From the NCBI RefSeq assembly GCF_001952855.1, contig NZ_LPNO01000024.1:209627-273626 (forward strand): a stretch of DNA of 64,000 bases, written 5' to 3'. Below are positions 1 through 8,373 of this stretch, piece after piece. The stretch's first letter is position 1. Every line of letters begins with the position of its first letter. Source of the stretch: Pseudomonas sp. ATCC PTA-122608 (GTDB taxonomy: Bacteria; Pseudomonadota; Gammaproteobacteria; Pseudomonadales; Pseudomonadaceae). A program made the translations under genes and the position numbers. The notes beneath the pieces are model-generated. The model did no database searches. It was not told the origin of the DNA and saw nothing but the letters and a program-made list of their open reading frames with translations.

Positions 1-2977
1 CCTTGCGCGCCTGTATGGCCAGCGCGCCACCGCCGTTGACGCCGTAACCGCGAATCTCACTGCCCAGCTCAAGGGTGTTCAAGGCCGTCAGGGTCGCGCT
101 GCCGCCCTTGCCGCCGGTGACCTTGCCGTCCAGGCCGATAGTGGCCCCGGAGGACACGTCCACCCCACTGCCTGCCGCCAGCTGCAGGTCGCCGGTGCTG
201 CGCAGCGAGACCTTGCCGCCATTCAGATACGCCGCGCTGGCGTTGTTGACGCCGTCCTGCGCCAGGTTGCTCCAGCGCCCGGAAGCGTCCAGCTTGACCC
301 CTTCGGCCACATTGACCCAGGCCTGATTGCCCGCCGTTGGCAGCAGGTACACATCGCCCACGGCCATGCCGCGATCCCTGTCGGGCTGGTTAAGCAGGTT
401 GCCCGCATTGATGCTGCCACCGTTCGCCGTCAGATTGGCGCTGACCGTCACCCGCGGTGCAAACAGGGTGATGTCGCAGCCATCGGCCACTTTAAGCGCG
501 CCGTTGACGTTGACCTGTTGTGTGGCGGCGACTTTGATCGCGCCCAGTTCGAAGCCGTTGAGCTGGTCACTGTCAAGAATCACCTTGCCCTGGCGGTCAG
601 CGGGCAAGGCCGTGCCCAGGTCCAGGCCATCGGCGATTTTTTGCGCGCCGGATTCGAACAGAATTTCGCCGGTCACCGGGTTCAGGTTGTAGCGCAAGGT
701 GCCGGTACTTTTATTGAACACTGGCGTGTAGCTGCCGATGATCAGTTGCGCGCGCTGTGCGGCTGCCTTCTGCGACTGCTGATAGCCGTCAATGTTGATA
801 GTCGGGGTGTTGATCTGGCGATCGCCCTGGAACACGTCGCTGATCAAGCGGCCTTCAAGCACCGCACTGGTGGTGCCGATCACCAGCTTGCCCGCATCGC
901 GGCCTACGGTGTAACCCGCCTCGTAGCGTTGTTGCGCGGCAATCAGCGGGTTGTAGTAATGGTCGGTACGGCCCCAGCGGGCGCTGGTGTCTTCAAAGCC
1001 TTTGTAGAAACCCGAGTAGAGAATGTCCCCCGGCGCCTTGGACAGTTCATACAGGCGGCCATCAGGGCCCTTGAGCCAGCTTTGCCGGATGTAGCCATCC
1101 TGCACATCAATCGTGCCGCCCGACAGATTGAACTGGGCGCCCTGCTCGGTCACCACCTCCTTGCCGGTAAACGTCAGCGTACCGCCCTGGGCCATCCATT
1201 CGCTGACGCTATGCCCTTGGGTGCCGAGGTAACCACCGACTTCCAGCAGGCCACCCGCGGTGTACCAACGATCGGTGGCGTAACCGTTGGTGCCCGCCGG
1301 CACAAACACCAGTTCACGCAGGTCAACCCACACATCGTTGTTGATCAACTGCCCGCCTTCACGGTTGACCGGCGCATCGCGCTGCTCGTTACCCTGGACG
1401 TTGATCTTGATGTTGTTGGATTCCATCGACACCTTGACGCCCACCGCGCCGGACACATCGATCATCGCCCCGTCACGTACCAGGCTGCGCTGGCCGGCCG
1501 TGACCGCGACCTGGCCGCCGGTGGCCAGGGTGATCGAGCCATCCTTGAACTCCACGCTGCCGCCGCTGACGATCTCGACCCGGGACTGGTCGATGCGGTC
1601 ACTCACCGTGCTCAAGTTGTTGAACCGCCCGGTGGCCATATTGACCGGGTCTGGGCGACCGTCGAGGTTGATCAGGCCGTTGTCGCGCTGGCTGTTAAGC
1701 GCGGTGTTGCCGGTGTTATCGAGAAGGATGGCAGTGGTGCTGCCCTGCCCCAGGGTCACGCTGCCCGTGGTATCGGTGACCGAGTTCAACAGGTGGACGG
1801 TGCCTCGGGTGTCCACCGAAGTGCTGGCCAGGGCCACACCGTTTTGCTGCACCTGGTGCCCCGTCAAGGTGATATCACCCGTGGAGGCCAATATCAGCCC
1901 ATTGTTGCTCACCTTGCCCGCACCGCCGCCCGGTTTGAGGCTGGTGGCCACTTCGTTGCCGCGGGTGGTGGAACCCTGGTTACCCGAGGTCCCTACGCCA
2001 CGGCGAATGTAAAAGCTGTCACCGGCGGCCAGGGTGGTCTGGCCCTTGGCGGTGATGATGGTGCCGGCGTTCTCGACCTCGGAACCCAACAGCAAGGCGT
2101 AGCCGCCGGAGTCGGTGGACAGCGTCGGGGTGTGGGTCTGGATCAGCGCGCCACGCTGCACTTCAACCTTGCCGGCGGCATCGGTAAAGGTCGGCTGCGA
2201 GCCGTTGATGTCGACGTAGATCCCGCGCTGGGTGAACTGCTCATCGGTGATGTTGGCGGCGGCGGCCACCAGGTTGCGCACGTTGACCTGGCTGGTGCCG
2301 CTGAAGACCACGCCGTTACGGTTCATGATCATCACGGTACCGGCGCCGGTGATCTGGCCCTGGATCTCGCTGGGGCGTGCGTTGGGATCGTTGACCCGGT
2401 TGAGCAAGGCCCAGTTGGACTGCTGCTGGAAATCCACAGTGGTGTTGCGCCCGACGTTGAACGTCTCCCAGTTGAGGATCGCCTTGTCAGCGGTCTGCTC
2501 GATGCTCACCGTGGTCTTGCCGCCGGACTGGCTTTGGGTCGGGCCTTTGGCATTGACCCAGCCTTGGGTCAGGCTGTTGTCGACCTGCAGGCCACCTTTA
2601 CCGAGGCCATCGGGAATCGTCGAGACCTGGCCAAGCGCGGCCTGCCGACCTGCCGCCTGGGCGGCCTGCTGGGCTGCAATCGCCGCCACGCTGTTGTTCA
2701 AGGTGCTGATGGACCGTGCCAGCTGCTGGTTGACCTTCGCTTGTTGATTCAACGCCGGAATCCCCGGGACCTGCCCGGCGCCAAGACGTGCCGCCGTGGC
2801 TGCCTGGGAAGCGCCCTTGTCGGCAAACCAGCCGGAACTGAACGCCGCCGAAGCGGCATGGGCGTTACCCGCCACCATCAACAAGGCAATGGCCTGGGCC
2901 AGCGGCTTGAGGCGCAGGACTGTCTGGGCACGTGGCGCCCGGGCATTCAGGTGAACTGGTGGTGTGCAGCGGACCAT
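1..2977 (-). CDS. pdtA: PdtA-like two-partner-secretion exoprotein (partial)
   Basis: The reverse strand is open from an ATG at 2977 to the left edge, about 992 codons, and the gene continues outside the window. AAGGAAG lies upstream of the ATG. The N-terminus has a long basic leader ending LLMVAGNAHA, typical of TPS adhesins. A filamentous-haemagglutinin TPS domain follows at roughly residues 75-330, with the pattern ILNWETFNVG, ALLNRV and MIMNRNGVVFSG. The rest is Gly/Ser/Asn-rich beta-helix repeat sequence. Such proteins are exported by an outer-membrane TpsB partner, expected beyond the left edge. In P. aeruginosa the phosphate-regulated HMW1A-like adhesin PdtA (PA0690) sits beside hxc and a DING gene as here, so I infer orthology from family and position. 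Confidence 0.85.
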   Translation of the reverse strand, partial: MVRCTPPVHLNARAPRAQTVLRLKPLAQAIALLMVAGNAHAASAAFSSGWFADKGASQAATAARLGAGQVPGIPALNQQAKVNQQLARSISTLNNSVAAIAAQQAAQAAGRQAALGQVSTIPDGLGKGGLQVDNSLTQGWVNAKGPTQSQSGGKTTVSIEQTADKAILNWETFNVGRNTTVDFQQQSNWALLNRVNDPNARPSEIQGQITGAGTVMIMNRNGVVFSGTSQVNVRNLVAAAANITDEQFTQRGIYVDINGSQPTFTDAAGKVEVQRGALIQTHTPTLSTDSGGYALLLGSEVENAGTIITAKGQTTLAAGDSFYIRRGVGTSGNQGSTTRGNEVATSLKPGGGAGKVSNNGLILASTGDITLTGHQVQQNGVALASTSVDTRGTVHLLNSVTDTTGSVTLGQGSTTAILLDNTGNTALNSQRDNGLINLDGRPDPVNMATGRFNNLSTVSDRIDQSRVEIVSGGSVEFKDGSITLATGGQVAVTAGQRSLVRDGAMIDVSGAVGVKVSMESNNIKINVQGNEQRDAPVNREGGQLINNDVWVDLRELVFVPAGTNGYATDRWYTAGGLLEVGGYLGTQGHSVSEWMAQGGTLTFTGKEVVTEQGAQFNLSGGTIDVQDGYIRQSWLKGPDGRLYELSKAPGDILYSGFYKGFEDTSARWGRTDHYYNPLIAAQQRYEAGYTVGRDAGKLVIGTTSAVLEGRLISDVFQGDRQINTPTINIDGYQQSQKAAAQRAQLIIGSYTPVFNKSTGTLRYNLNPVTGEILFESGAQKIADGLDLGTALPADRQGKVILDSDQLNGFELGAIKVAATQQVNVNGALKVADGCDITLFAPRVTVSANLTANGGSINAGNLLNQPDRDRGMAVGDVYLLPTAGNQAWVNVAEGVKLDASGRWSNLAQDGVNNASAAYLNGGKVSLRSTGDLQLAAGSGVDVSSGATIGLDGKVTGGKGGSATLTALNTLELGSEIRGYGVNGGGALAIQARK

Positions 2978-3099
2978 CAGGAAGCTTCCTTATTTGTAAT
3001 CGCCCGGGGGCAAGACACGCTCATGTATGAGGGTTAGGCGGTTGGCGAGGGGCGCGACTGAACTTCTGTCATCGAAAGTTCACATGAGGCTGTTAACGC

Positions 3100-3133
3100 A
3101 AAAAAATCAGCAACGGCGCAGGCCGTTGCTGAT
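3100..3133 (-). terminator. Rho-independent terminator of the DING gene
   Basis: A 12-bp perfect stem (3106-3117 with 3122-3133) and a 4-base loop are followed, read on the minus strand, by a run of seven T (3106-3100). It lies 30 bases past the DING stop codon and before the pdtA start, so it separates the two transcripts. Confidence 0.85.
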
Positions 3134-3162
3134 CGGTGTTGCGAGGTGGTTGAACGCTTGGC

Positions 3163-4386
3163 TTACAGCGGACGACCAATGGCGTTGCAGATGTTGGCGT
3201 TGCCGATGCTCAGGTTGCTGCTGGCGGTGAGGAATGTGTCGTTGATCGCGGTTTTCCAGGTGGTTGGCAGTGGCACGAAGCGGTTGTTGCGGATGGCCGC
3301 ATCGTTGCTGCTGAACGCGCTGGTGTTGTAGTGACGGGTGAAGAATGTACGGACCTGGGAGGTCTGGTTAGCGTCGGCGTAGCACTGGCTGAACACCACG
3401 TTGGTGAAGCCCAGGATTGGGTAACCGGTGCTTGGGTAGGCGACTACGCTTGGGTCGGTGGCGCTGGTGGTCGCCGCAAACACAGGGACCCAGTTGTTTG
3501 GCAGGGTACGGTTGGCGATGGCAGGTACCGCCACAGCACCGATGGCCGCCGACACGTTGGCTGGAGCAGGCGAAACACCGGCAACGGTGGCAACCTTGGT
3601 GGCGTCATCCAGACCGGCCAAGGTAGCTGCTGCGTAATCCGGGCTCATGTAAGTGACGCGGCCTTCAGCGGCATTCAGCGTGCTCATTACGCCAGCGCTG
3701 GTGTCAGTGAAAAAACCACCGGCCGGGTTGGCTTGTTGCAGTGGGTTGAGGGCGCCCGCCGGCAAACCGCCGGAGAAGCTGCTGCCGAAGGCCTGGGTCA
3801 CGGCGAAGGTGCCGCCTTCCAGGGCCGGGCTGCACTTGGCGTTCAGGAAGCGCGTGAACAGTTCGGTGGTGCCGCTGTTCTCTTTGCGGTAGATAACGGT
3901 GATCGGGCCGGTGCGGCCGGAATTGGGAATCAGGTCCCAGGTGGTCAAGCGACCCGAGAACACACCGCACAGGTCATTGACGCTGAGGTTGACTTTCGTA
4001 CCGGCTGTACCGGTTTTGTTGAACGGAATGGCAACCGAAGTGGCCACCGAAGGCACCTGAATCAGCGGGCCCCAGGCAGCGCCATGGGCAGACACATAGT
4101 TGCTCAGCTCGGCTGAGGACAGCTTGGAATCGCTACCTGCCCAGTGCACGTTCTTGCCGGTGACGGTGGCGTCCAGTTTGCTGTAGTCGTTGTTCAGAAA
4201 GGCAGCCTTGCCGTTGCCGCTGCCCACGCCGATGTAGGGAGCGAAACCGGCAGTCAATACGCCGGAGGTCTGGTACAGCGGTTGCGGCAAGGTGGCGCCG
4301 CCGCCGTTGACGTCAGCCATAGCCGCCTGGGCCGAGCACAGTGCAGCGAGGGTCATGGATACCGCGAGAACGTTGCGCTTAAACAT
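3163..4386 (-). CDS. DING-family (PstS-like) phosphate-binding protein
   Basis: The 407-aa product has a signal peptide of about 24 residues. The mature protein begins DVNGGGATLPQPLYQ, the hallmark N-terminus of DING proteins with Val for Ile. Phosphate-binding loops are visible (WAGSDSKL; SGTTELFTRF), as is the conserved C-terminal SIGNANICN region. DING proteins bind phosphate with high affinity and have a two-domain PstS fold. In P. aeruginosa a DING protein is a substrate of the Hxc type II system, whose genes start about 480 bp away here, so extracellular export is plausible. I chose the ATG at 4386 because AAAGGAGC precedes it and the signal peptide starts there; the frame stays open upstream to 4578 but without family similarity. 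Confidence 0.93.
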   Translation of the reverse strand: MFKRNVLAVSMTLAALCSAQAAMADVNGGGATLPQPLYQTSGVLTAGFAPYIGVGSGNGKAAFLNNDYSKLDATVTGKNVHWAGSDSKLSSAELSNYVSAHGAAWGPLIQVPSVATSVAIPFNKTGTAGTKVNLSVNDLCGVFSGRLTTWDLIPNSGRTGPITVIYRKENSGTTELFTRFLNAKCSPALEGGTFAVTQAFGSSFSGGLPAGALNPLQQANPAGGFFTDTSAGVMSTLNAAEGRVTYMSPDYAAATLAGLDDATKVATVAGVSPAPANVSAAIGAVAVPAIANRTLPNNWVPVFAATTSATDPSVVAYPSTGYPILGFTNVVFSQCYADANQTSQVRTFFTRHYNTSAFSSNDAAIRNNRFVPLPTTWKTAINDTFLTASSNLSIGNANICNAIGRPL

Positions 4387-4602
4387 GAAGAAGCTCCTTT
4401 CGTCGTGTTTGTACGTTGGGGTAGATGACGCTATGGCTTCGTTCCCGTGCCGTGGTTCGGGGGTAGCGAGGGGTGAGGCCATGGGTATGAAATCTCGCAG
4501 CATCCGATGACAGCAAAAGGAAAAAACCTCGGGAGGAACGGCTTGATTTTTAGAAAGATTCTCGGGTGTTTCGGTCATGCTTTTGAACGGTTTTGAGGTG
4601 AG

Positions 4603-4620
4603 GTGACAGCGAGGTTTCAG
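4603..4620 (-). promoter_or_regulatory. possible Pho box upstream of the DING gene
   Basis: On the minus strand the site reads CTGAAAC-CTCG-CTGTCAC, two 7-mers with the 11-base period of PhoB boxes; the second is a full match and the first is partial. Two further perfect CTGTCAT 7-mers on the same strand lie at 4678-4684 and 4507-4513. Known biology (DING and Hxc genes belong to the Pho regulon) supports the idea. No other clear dyad was found, so this is tentative. Confidence 0.4.
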
Positions 4621-4751
4621 CCCGGATTTCGAGTACCGGGCTGGAGGCGTTACGGGCCGTGTGGCGGGGTTGGGCAGATGACAGAATGAGGAACCCGAGG
4701 TTGGGACCCGTGTGTCAGGCGCAAGAACATAGTGTTGAAGAAATGCGGTTC

Positions 4752-4850
4752 AAATGTGGGAGCGGGCTTGCTCGCGAAAGCGGTGTGTCAGTCAATACAT
4801 GTGCCGACTGATCCACCGCTTTCGCGAGCAAGCCCGCTCCCACATTTTTT
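4752..4850. repeat. REPIN (inverted REP doublet), GTGGGAGCGGGC type
   Basis: Two REP units in opposite orientation (4755-4780 and 4819-4844) share GTGGGAGCGGGCTTGCTCGC and pair almost perfectly; a T run at 4845-4850 follows. The element lies just downstream of hxcS and probably ends or stabilises that transcript. The rest of the 4387-4869 gap holds only the possible Pho sites. Confidence 0.9.
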
Positions 4851-4869
4851 GACCGCGTTTCGTCAGCAG

Positions 4870-6081
4870 TCAGGTCACCAGTTGGTTGATTTCGATAATG
4901 GGCAGCAGGACGGCCATGACGATGACCAGCACAACGGCGCCCATCACCACGATCATCAAGGGTTCAAGCAAGGCCGTCATGCCCATCGCCCGACGCTCGA
5001 TATCCCGGGACAATGTTTGCGCCGCACGCTCGAGCATCGGCGGCAGGGAACCGGTTTTTTCGCCGCTGGCGATCAGGTGGATCAGCACCGGCGGAAAGAC
5101 CTTTTCCACCGCCAGCGCCGGCGCCAGGTTGACGCCCTCGCGAACCTTGGCAGTGGCGTCCGTGACGCACTGGCTCAGGCGGTCGTTGGACAGCGTCTGA
5201 CGCGCTGCTTCCAGCGCCCGCAACAATGGCACACCCGCCCCGCCGAGAATGGCCAGGGTCGAGGCAAACCGTGCGGTATTGAGCCCCAGCACAAAACGCC
5301 CGATCAGCGGCAAGCGCAGCACCCGGCTGTGCCAGTTCAACCGCGCCACGGGGTTACGCAGGTACAGGCGCCAGCTCCAGAAACAACCCACGATCCCGGC
5401 AAAACACAGCCAGCCCCAGGCGCGGATAAAGTCACTGGCGTTGAGCATCGCCAGGGTCAGCCCTGGCAGGTCCTGGCGGGCCTGGGAAAATGCACTGACC
5501 ACCTGCGGCACCACGTAACTGAGCAGGAAAATCACGATGCCGATGGACACCAGCCCCACCACGCCCGGGTAGATAAACGCCGTGAGGATCTTGCCCCGCA
5601 GGTTGTTGCGTTCCTCGATGTAATCGGCCAGGCGCTCCATGACTTGCGCCAGGTCGCCGGACTCCTCCCCCGCCGCGATCAGCGCCCGGTAGATCGAGGG
5701 GAAATCCCGGGGCCGCCCGGCCAATGCATCGGCCAGGCGCATGCCGCTGCGCACATCGGCGCGCACCGCACTCAAGGTCTGGGCGATGTGTTTTTTCTCG
5801 GCTTGCTCCACCGTGGCACTCAACGCCGCCTCCAGTGGCAAGCTCGCACCGAGCAGGCTCGCCAGCTGCCGCGTGGCCCAGGCCAGGTCGTTGTCCGAGA
5901 GCTTGGCACCGAACCGGCTGCCGCCGCCGGCTTGCGGGTTGTTGCTCTCGATCTGCACCCGCAAGGCCGTCAGGCCACGGCTGCGCAGGTGGGCAAAGGC
6001 GCCGCTCTGGCTGTCGGCCTCAAGGTGCCCGGACTCCAGTTTGCCGGTAGCGTCGGCGGCTTCGTAGCGGTATCGGTTCAT
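4870..6081 (-). CDS. hxcS: type II secretion inner-membrane platform protein HxcS (GspF)
   Basis: The 403-aa product is a GspF-family polytopic protein. It has two homologous cytoplasmic helical repeats (about 70-165 and 270-370) and three membrane segments (about 165-195, 220-240 and 375-398). Family signatures are LASLLGASLPLEAAL, IAAGEESGDLAQVMERLADY and the second-repeat counterpart IASGEKTGSLPPMLERAAQT. GspF couples the ATPase to pseudopilus assembly in the inner membrane. Its ATG overlaps the hxcR stop (TGATG), so the two are translationally coupled. The gene ends the hxcQ/R/S block, and a REPIN follows its stop. Confidence 0.93.
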   Translation of the reverse strand: MNRYRYEAADATGKLESGHLEADSQSGAFAHLRSRGLTALRVQIESNNPQAGGGSRFGAKLSDNDLAWATRQLASLLGASLPLEAALSATVEQAEKKHIAQTLSAVRADVRSGMRLADALAGRPRDFPSIYRALIAAGEESGDLAQVMERLADYIEERNNLRGKILTAFIYPGVVGLVSIGIVIFLLSYVVPQVVSAFSQARQDLPGLTLAMLNASDFIRAWGWLCFAGIVGCFWSWRLYLRNPVARLNWHSRVLRLPLIGRFVLGLNTARFASTLAILGGAGVPLLRALEAARQTLSNDRLSQCVTDATAKVREGVNLAPALAVEKVFPPVLIHLIASGEKTGSLPPMLERAAQTLSRDIERRAMGMTALLEPLMIVVMGAVVLVIVMAVLLPIIEINQLVT

Positions 6082-7499
6082 CAGGCGTCCCGTGTTACGC
6101 GCAGGATTTCTTCGGGGGCAGTGGCGCCGCTGCGCACCCAGCGTTCGCCGTCTTCGCGCATGCTGAACATGCCGGCGCGGCGTGCGGCGGCTCTCAGGTC
6201 TTGTTCGCCGGCGCCCTGGTGAATCAGCCCGCGCAGCTCGTCATCGATGCAGAACAATTCATGGATGCCGGTACGCCCGCTGTAGCCTATCTGGTTGCAC
6301 TGCGCACAGCCGACCGGTCGCCAGGTGCCGGGTGCGGCCGGGTCTTCCTGCTTGCAGTGCGGGCACAGCCGGCGCACCAGGCGCTGGGCCAATACGCCGA
6401 GCAGGGATGAGGCCAGCAGGAACGGTTCGACGCCCATGTCGATCAGGCGGTTGACCGCCGAGACGGCATCGTTGGTGTGCAGGGTGGCGAGTACCAGGTG
6501 GCCGGTGAGCGAGGCCTGAACGGCGATTTGCGCGGTCTCCAGGTCGCGGATTTCGCCGATCATGATGATGTCCGGGTCCTGGCGCAGGATCGCCCGCAGG
6601 GCCAGGGCGAAGGTCATGTCGATCTTGGCGTTGACTTGGATCTGGCTGATGCCCGGCAGGTCGTATTCCACCGGATCTTCGACGGTCAGGATATTGCTGG
6701 TGCTCGCGTCCAGCCTTGCCAGGGCGGCGTAGAGGCTGGTGGTTTTGCCGCTGCCGGTGGGGCCAGTGACCAGCACGATGCCGTGGGGTTGGCGGATCAG
6801 GCTGTCGAGTTTGCCGAGCACGGCGGGGTCCATGCCGAGGGTTTCCAGCTGCAGGCGGCCGGCTTGTTTGTCCAGCAGGCGCATCACCACGCGTTCGCCA
6901 TGGCCGGTGGGCACGGTGGAGACGCGGATGTCGATGGGGCGACCGGCGACGCGCAGGGCGATGCGGCCGTCCTGGGGCAGGCGTTTTTCGGCGATGTCGA
7001 GTTGGGCCATGATCTTGATGCGTGAGACCAGGGCGCCGTGCAGGGCTTTGCGCGGGGACACGACATCGCGCAGGGTGCCGTCGACGCGGTAGCGCACCAC
7101 GGAGTGGGTTTCGTAGGGTTCGATGTGGATGTCACTGGCTTCGTCGCGGGCGGCCTGGGTGAGCAAGGCATTGATCATGCGGATCACCGGGGCGCCGTCC
7201 TGGGTGTCGAGCAGGTCGGTGATTTCGGGGATGTCTTGCATGAGGCGGTCGAGGTCGACTTCGTTTTCGGCGGCGCCCACCACGGCGGCGGCGCTGCCGG
7301 TGTCGGCGTAGGCGCTGGCCAGGAGGCCGTCGAGTTCGTCGTCGCGCACCTGGATGAGGTGGGTTTGGCCGAACTGGCGGTGGACTTCGCTGATGGACCA
7401 GCCGGGGGTTGAGGGGCAGATGGTCAGCGTCGGGCCCTGGGTTCCCGGGTGGAGGAGGATGCGTTGGGATTTGGCCCAGGCGTAAGGCAGGAGGCTCAT
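6081..7499 (-). CDS. hxcR: type II secretion ATPase HxcR (GspE)
   Basis: The 472-aa hexameric ATPase powers pseudopilus assembly. Visible motifs are Walker A GPTGSGKTT near 246-254, the Asp-box region, Walker B DPDIIMIGEIRD near 308-319, the His box TGHLVLATLHTND, and a zinc-binding tetracysteine CPHC...CAQC near 379-401. I placed the start at the ATG at 7499. The frame is open further upstream to 7631, but those codons fall in a repeated intergenic element (7521-8359) and show no GspE similarity. The ribosome-binding site is weak. In P. aeruginosa hxcQ directly precedes hxcR; here an 839-bp palindromic element lies between them. Confidence 0.93.
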   Translation of the reverse strand: MSLLPYAWAKSQRILLHPGTQGPTLTICPSTPGWSISEVHRQFGQTHLIQVRDDELDGLLASAYADTGSAAAVVGAAENEVDLDRLMQDIPEITDLLDTQDGAPVIRMINALLTQAARDEASDIHIEPYETHSVVRYRVDGTLRDVVSPRKALHGALVSRIKIMAQLDIAEKRLPQDGRIALRVAGRPIDIRVSTVPTGHGERVVMRLLDKQAGRLQLETLGMDPAVLGKLDSLIRQPHGIVLVTGPTGSGKTTSLYAALARLDASTSNILTVEDPVEYDLPGISQIQVNAKIDMTFALALRAILRQDPDIIMIGEIRDLETAQIAVQASLTGHLVLATLHTNDAVSAVNRLIDMGVEPFLLASSLLGVLAQRLVRRLCPHCKQEDPAAPGTWRPVGCAQCNQIGYSGRTGIHELFCIDDELRGLIHQGAGEQDLRAAARRAGMFSMREDGERWVRSGATAPEEILRVTRDA

Positions 7500-7520
7500 G
7501 CTTTTGGGCTTCGTTTGGCT

Positions 7521-8359
7521 GTGTACATATCCATTCCTTCGGTAACGGCTTCGATTGGTTCCGCTCTTACAGCGGCTCACTTTTGAAAAGCGCAAAAGTA
7601 AGCAAAACGCTCTTGCCCCACCACTCGGCACCTCGCTTGGGCTCGGTGTGCCCTCACTCCGGCTTTGGAGCGTGGGCCGCCGCGATGGGCCATCCTTGGC
7701 CCAGCGCGGCTAACCCGGCGTCCTGCCGGGTTACCCACGCTCCAAAGCCTGCGTTCGGCCAGCGTGGTTTAACGGGGCGCCTAAGATCAAAATCAAAAGC
7801 AAGAGCACAGCGGCCTACCGGCCGGCTTGAGTGTGGTGAAGCAACAGCAACAGCAAAATCAGAAGCTAAAGCGGGCAAGGTCCAAATGTGGGAGCGGGCT
7901 TGCTCGCGAAGGTCGTTAACGATGACGATGGCATCCTGATTCAACGCGGCGTTCTCAGGTTTTTCGCGAGCAAGCTCGCTCCTACAGAAAAGCGGCTCTG
8001 TTTTCGCTCTGGATCTTGCCTCTGCTTCTAACACTCAAGCCGGCCTGTAGGCCGCTGTGCTCTTGCTTTTGATCTGGCTGTTGATCTTGATCTGCGGGCC
8101 CCGTCAACCACGATGGCCGCAAGCAGGCACGGTGGAGCGGGTAAATCGGCAGGGAAGCCGATTTAGCCGCGCCGGGCCATGGATGGCCCGTCGCGGCGGC
8201 CCGCGGAATCGGGCCGGAGTGCGGGCATGCCGAGCCCAGGCGAGGCACCGAGTGGTGGGGCAAAGACCTTTTGGTTACTTTTGGGGCGTTTGCCAAAAGT
8301 GACCCGCTGTAAGAGCGGAACCCTAAGTGGCCGTTACCGCAGCAACGGATATACCCCCC
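7521..8359. repeat. large inverted-repeat element with central REPIN, copy 1
   Basis: The 7500-8373 gap is filled by one palindromic element. Its left arm (about 7521-7850) begins GTGTACATATCC and its right arm (about 8030-8359) ends with the reverse complement. The arms share long blocks, including CCGCTCTTACAGCGG, TTGCCCCACCACTCGG, GGCCGCCGCGA and the block containing GAGCACAGCGGCCTAC. A REPIN lies in the middle at 7887-7986. The same design occurs at 15812-16787 and, shortened, at 55885-56113. Open frames inside it are translations of the repeat and have no coding support. It separates hxcQ from hxcR. Confidence 0.85.
7887..7986. repeat. REPIN inside composite copy 1, hybrid type
   Basis: The left REP is of the GTGGGAGCGGGC type, while the right REP ends GCTCGCTCCTACA, the other type seen in this window. 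The middle (GGTCGTTAACGATGACG) is shared with the REPINs at 16182, 40869 and 56015. Confidence 0.85.
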
Positions 8360-8373
8360 ATCCAAAACCCAAA

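Noticed and set aside
518..3037. Long open frame (839 codons) on the plus strand
   Set aside because: It is antisense to the PdtA-like gene, has no domain pattern, and its length follows from GC-rich codon bias.
3066..3072. CTGTCAT 7-mer between pdtA and the DING gene as a Pho box
   Set aside because: It is a lone half-site pointing away from pdtA, with no partner 11 bases away.
4752..4850. Repeated palindromes as a CRISPR array
   Set aside because: The units are paired REP sequences scattered singly in gaps, not regularly spaced repeats with spacers, and no cas genes are present.
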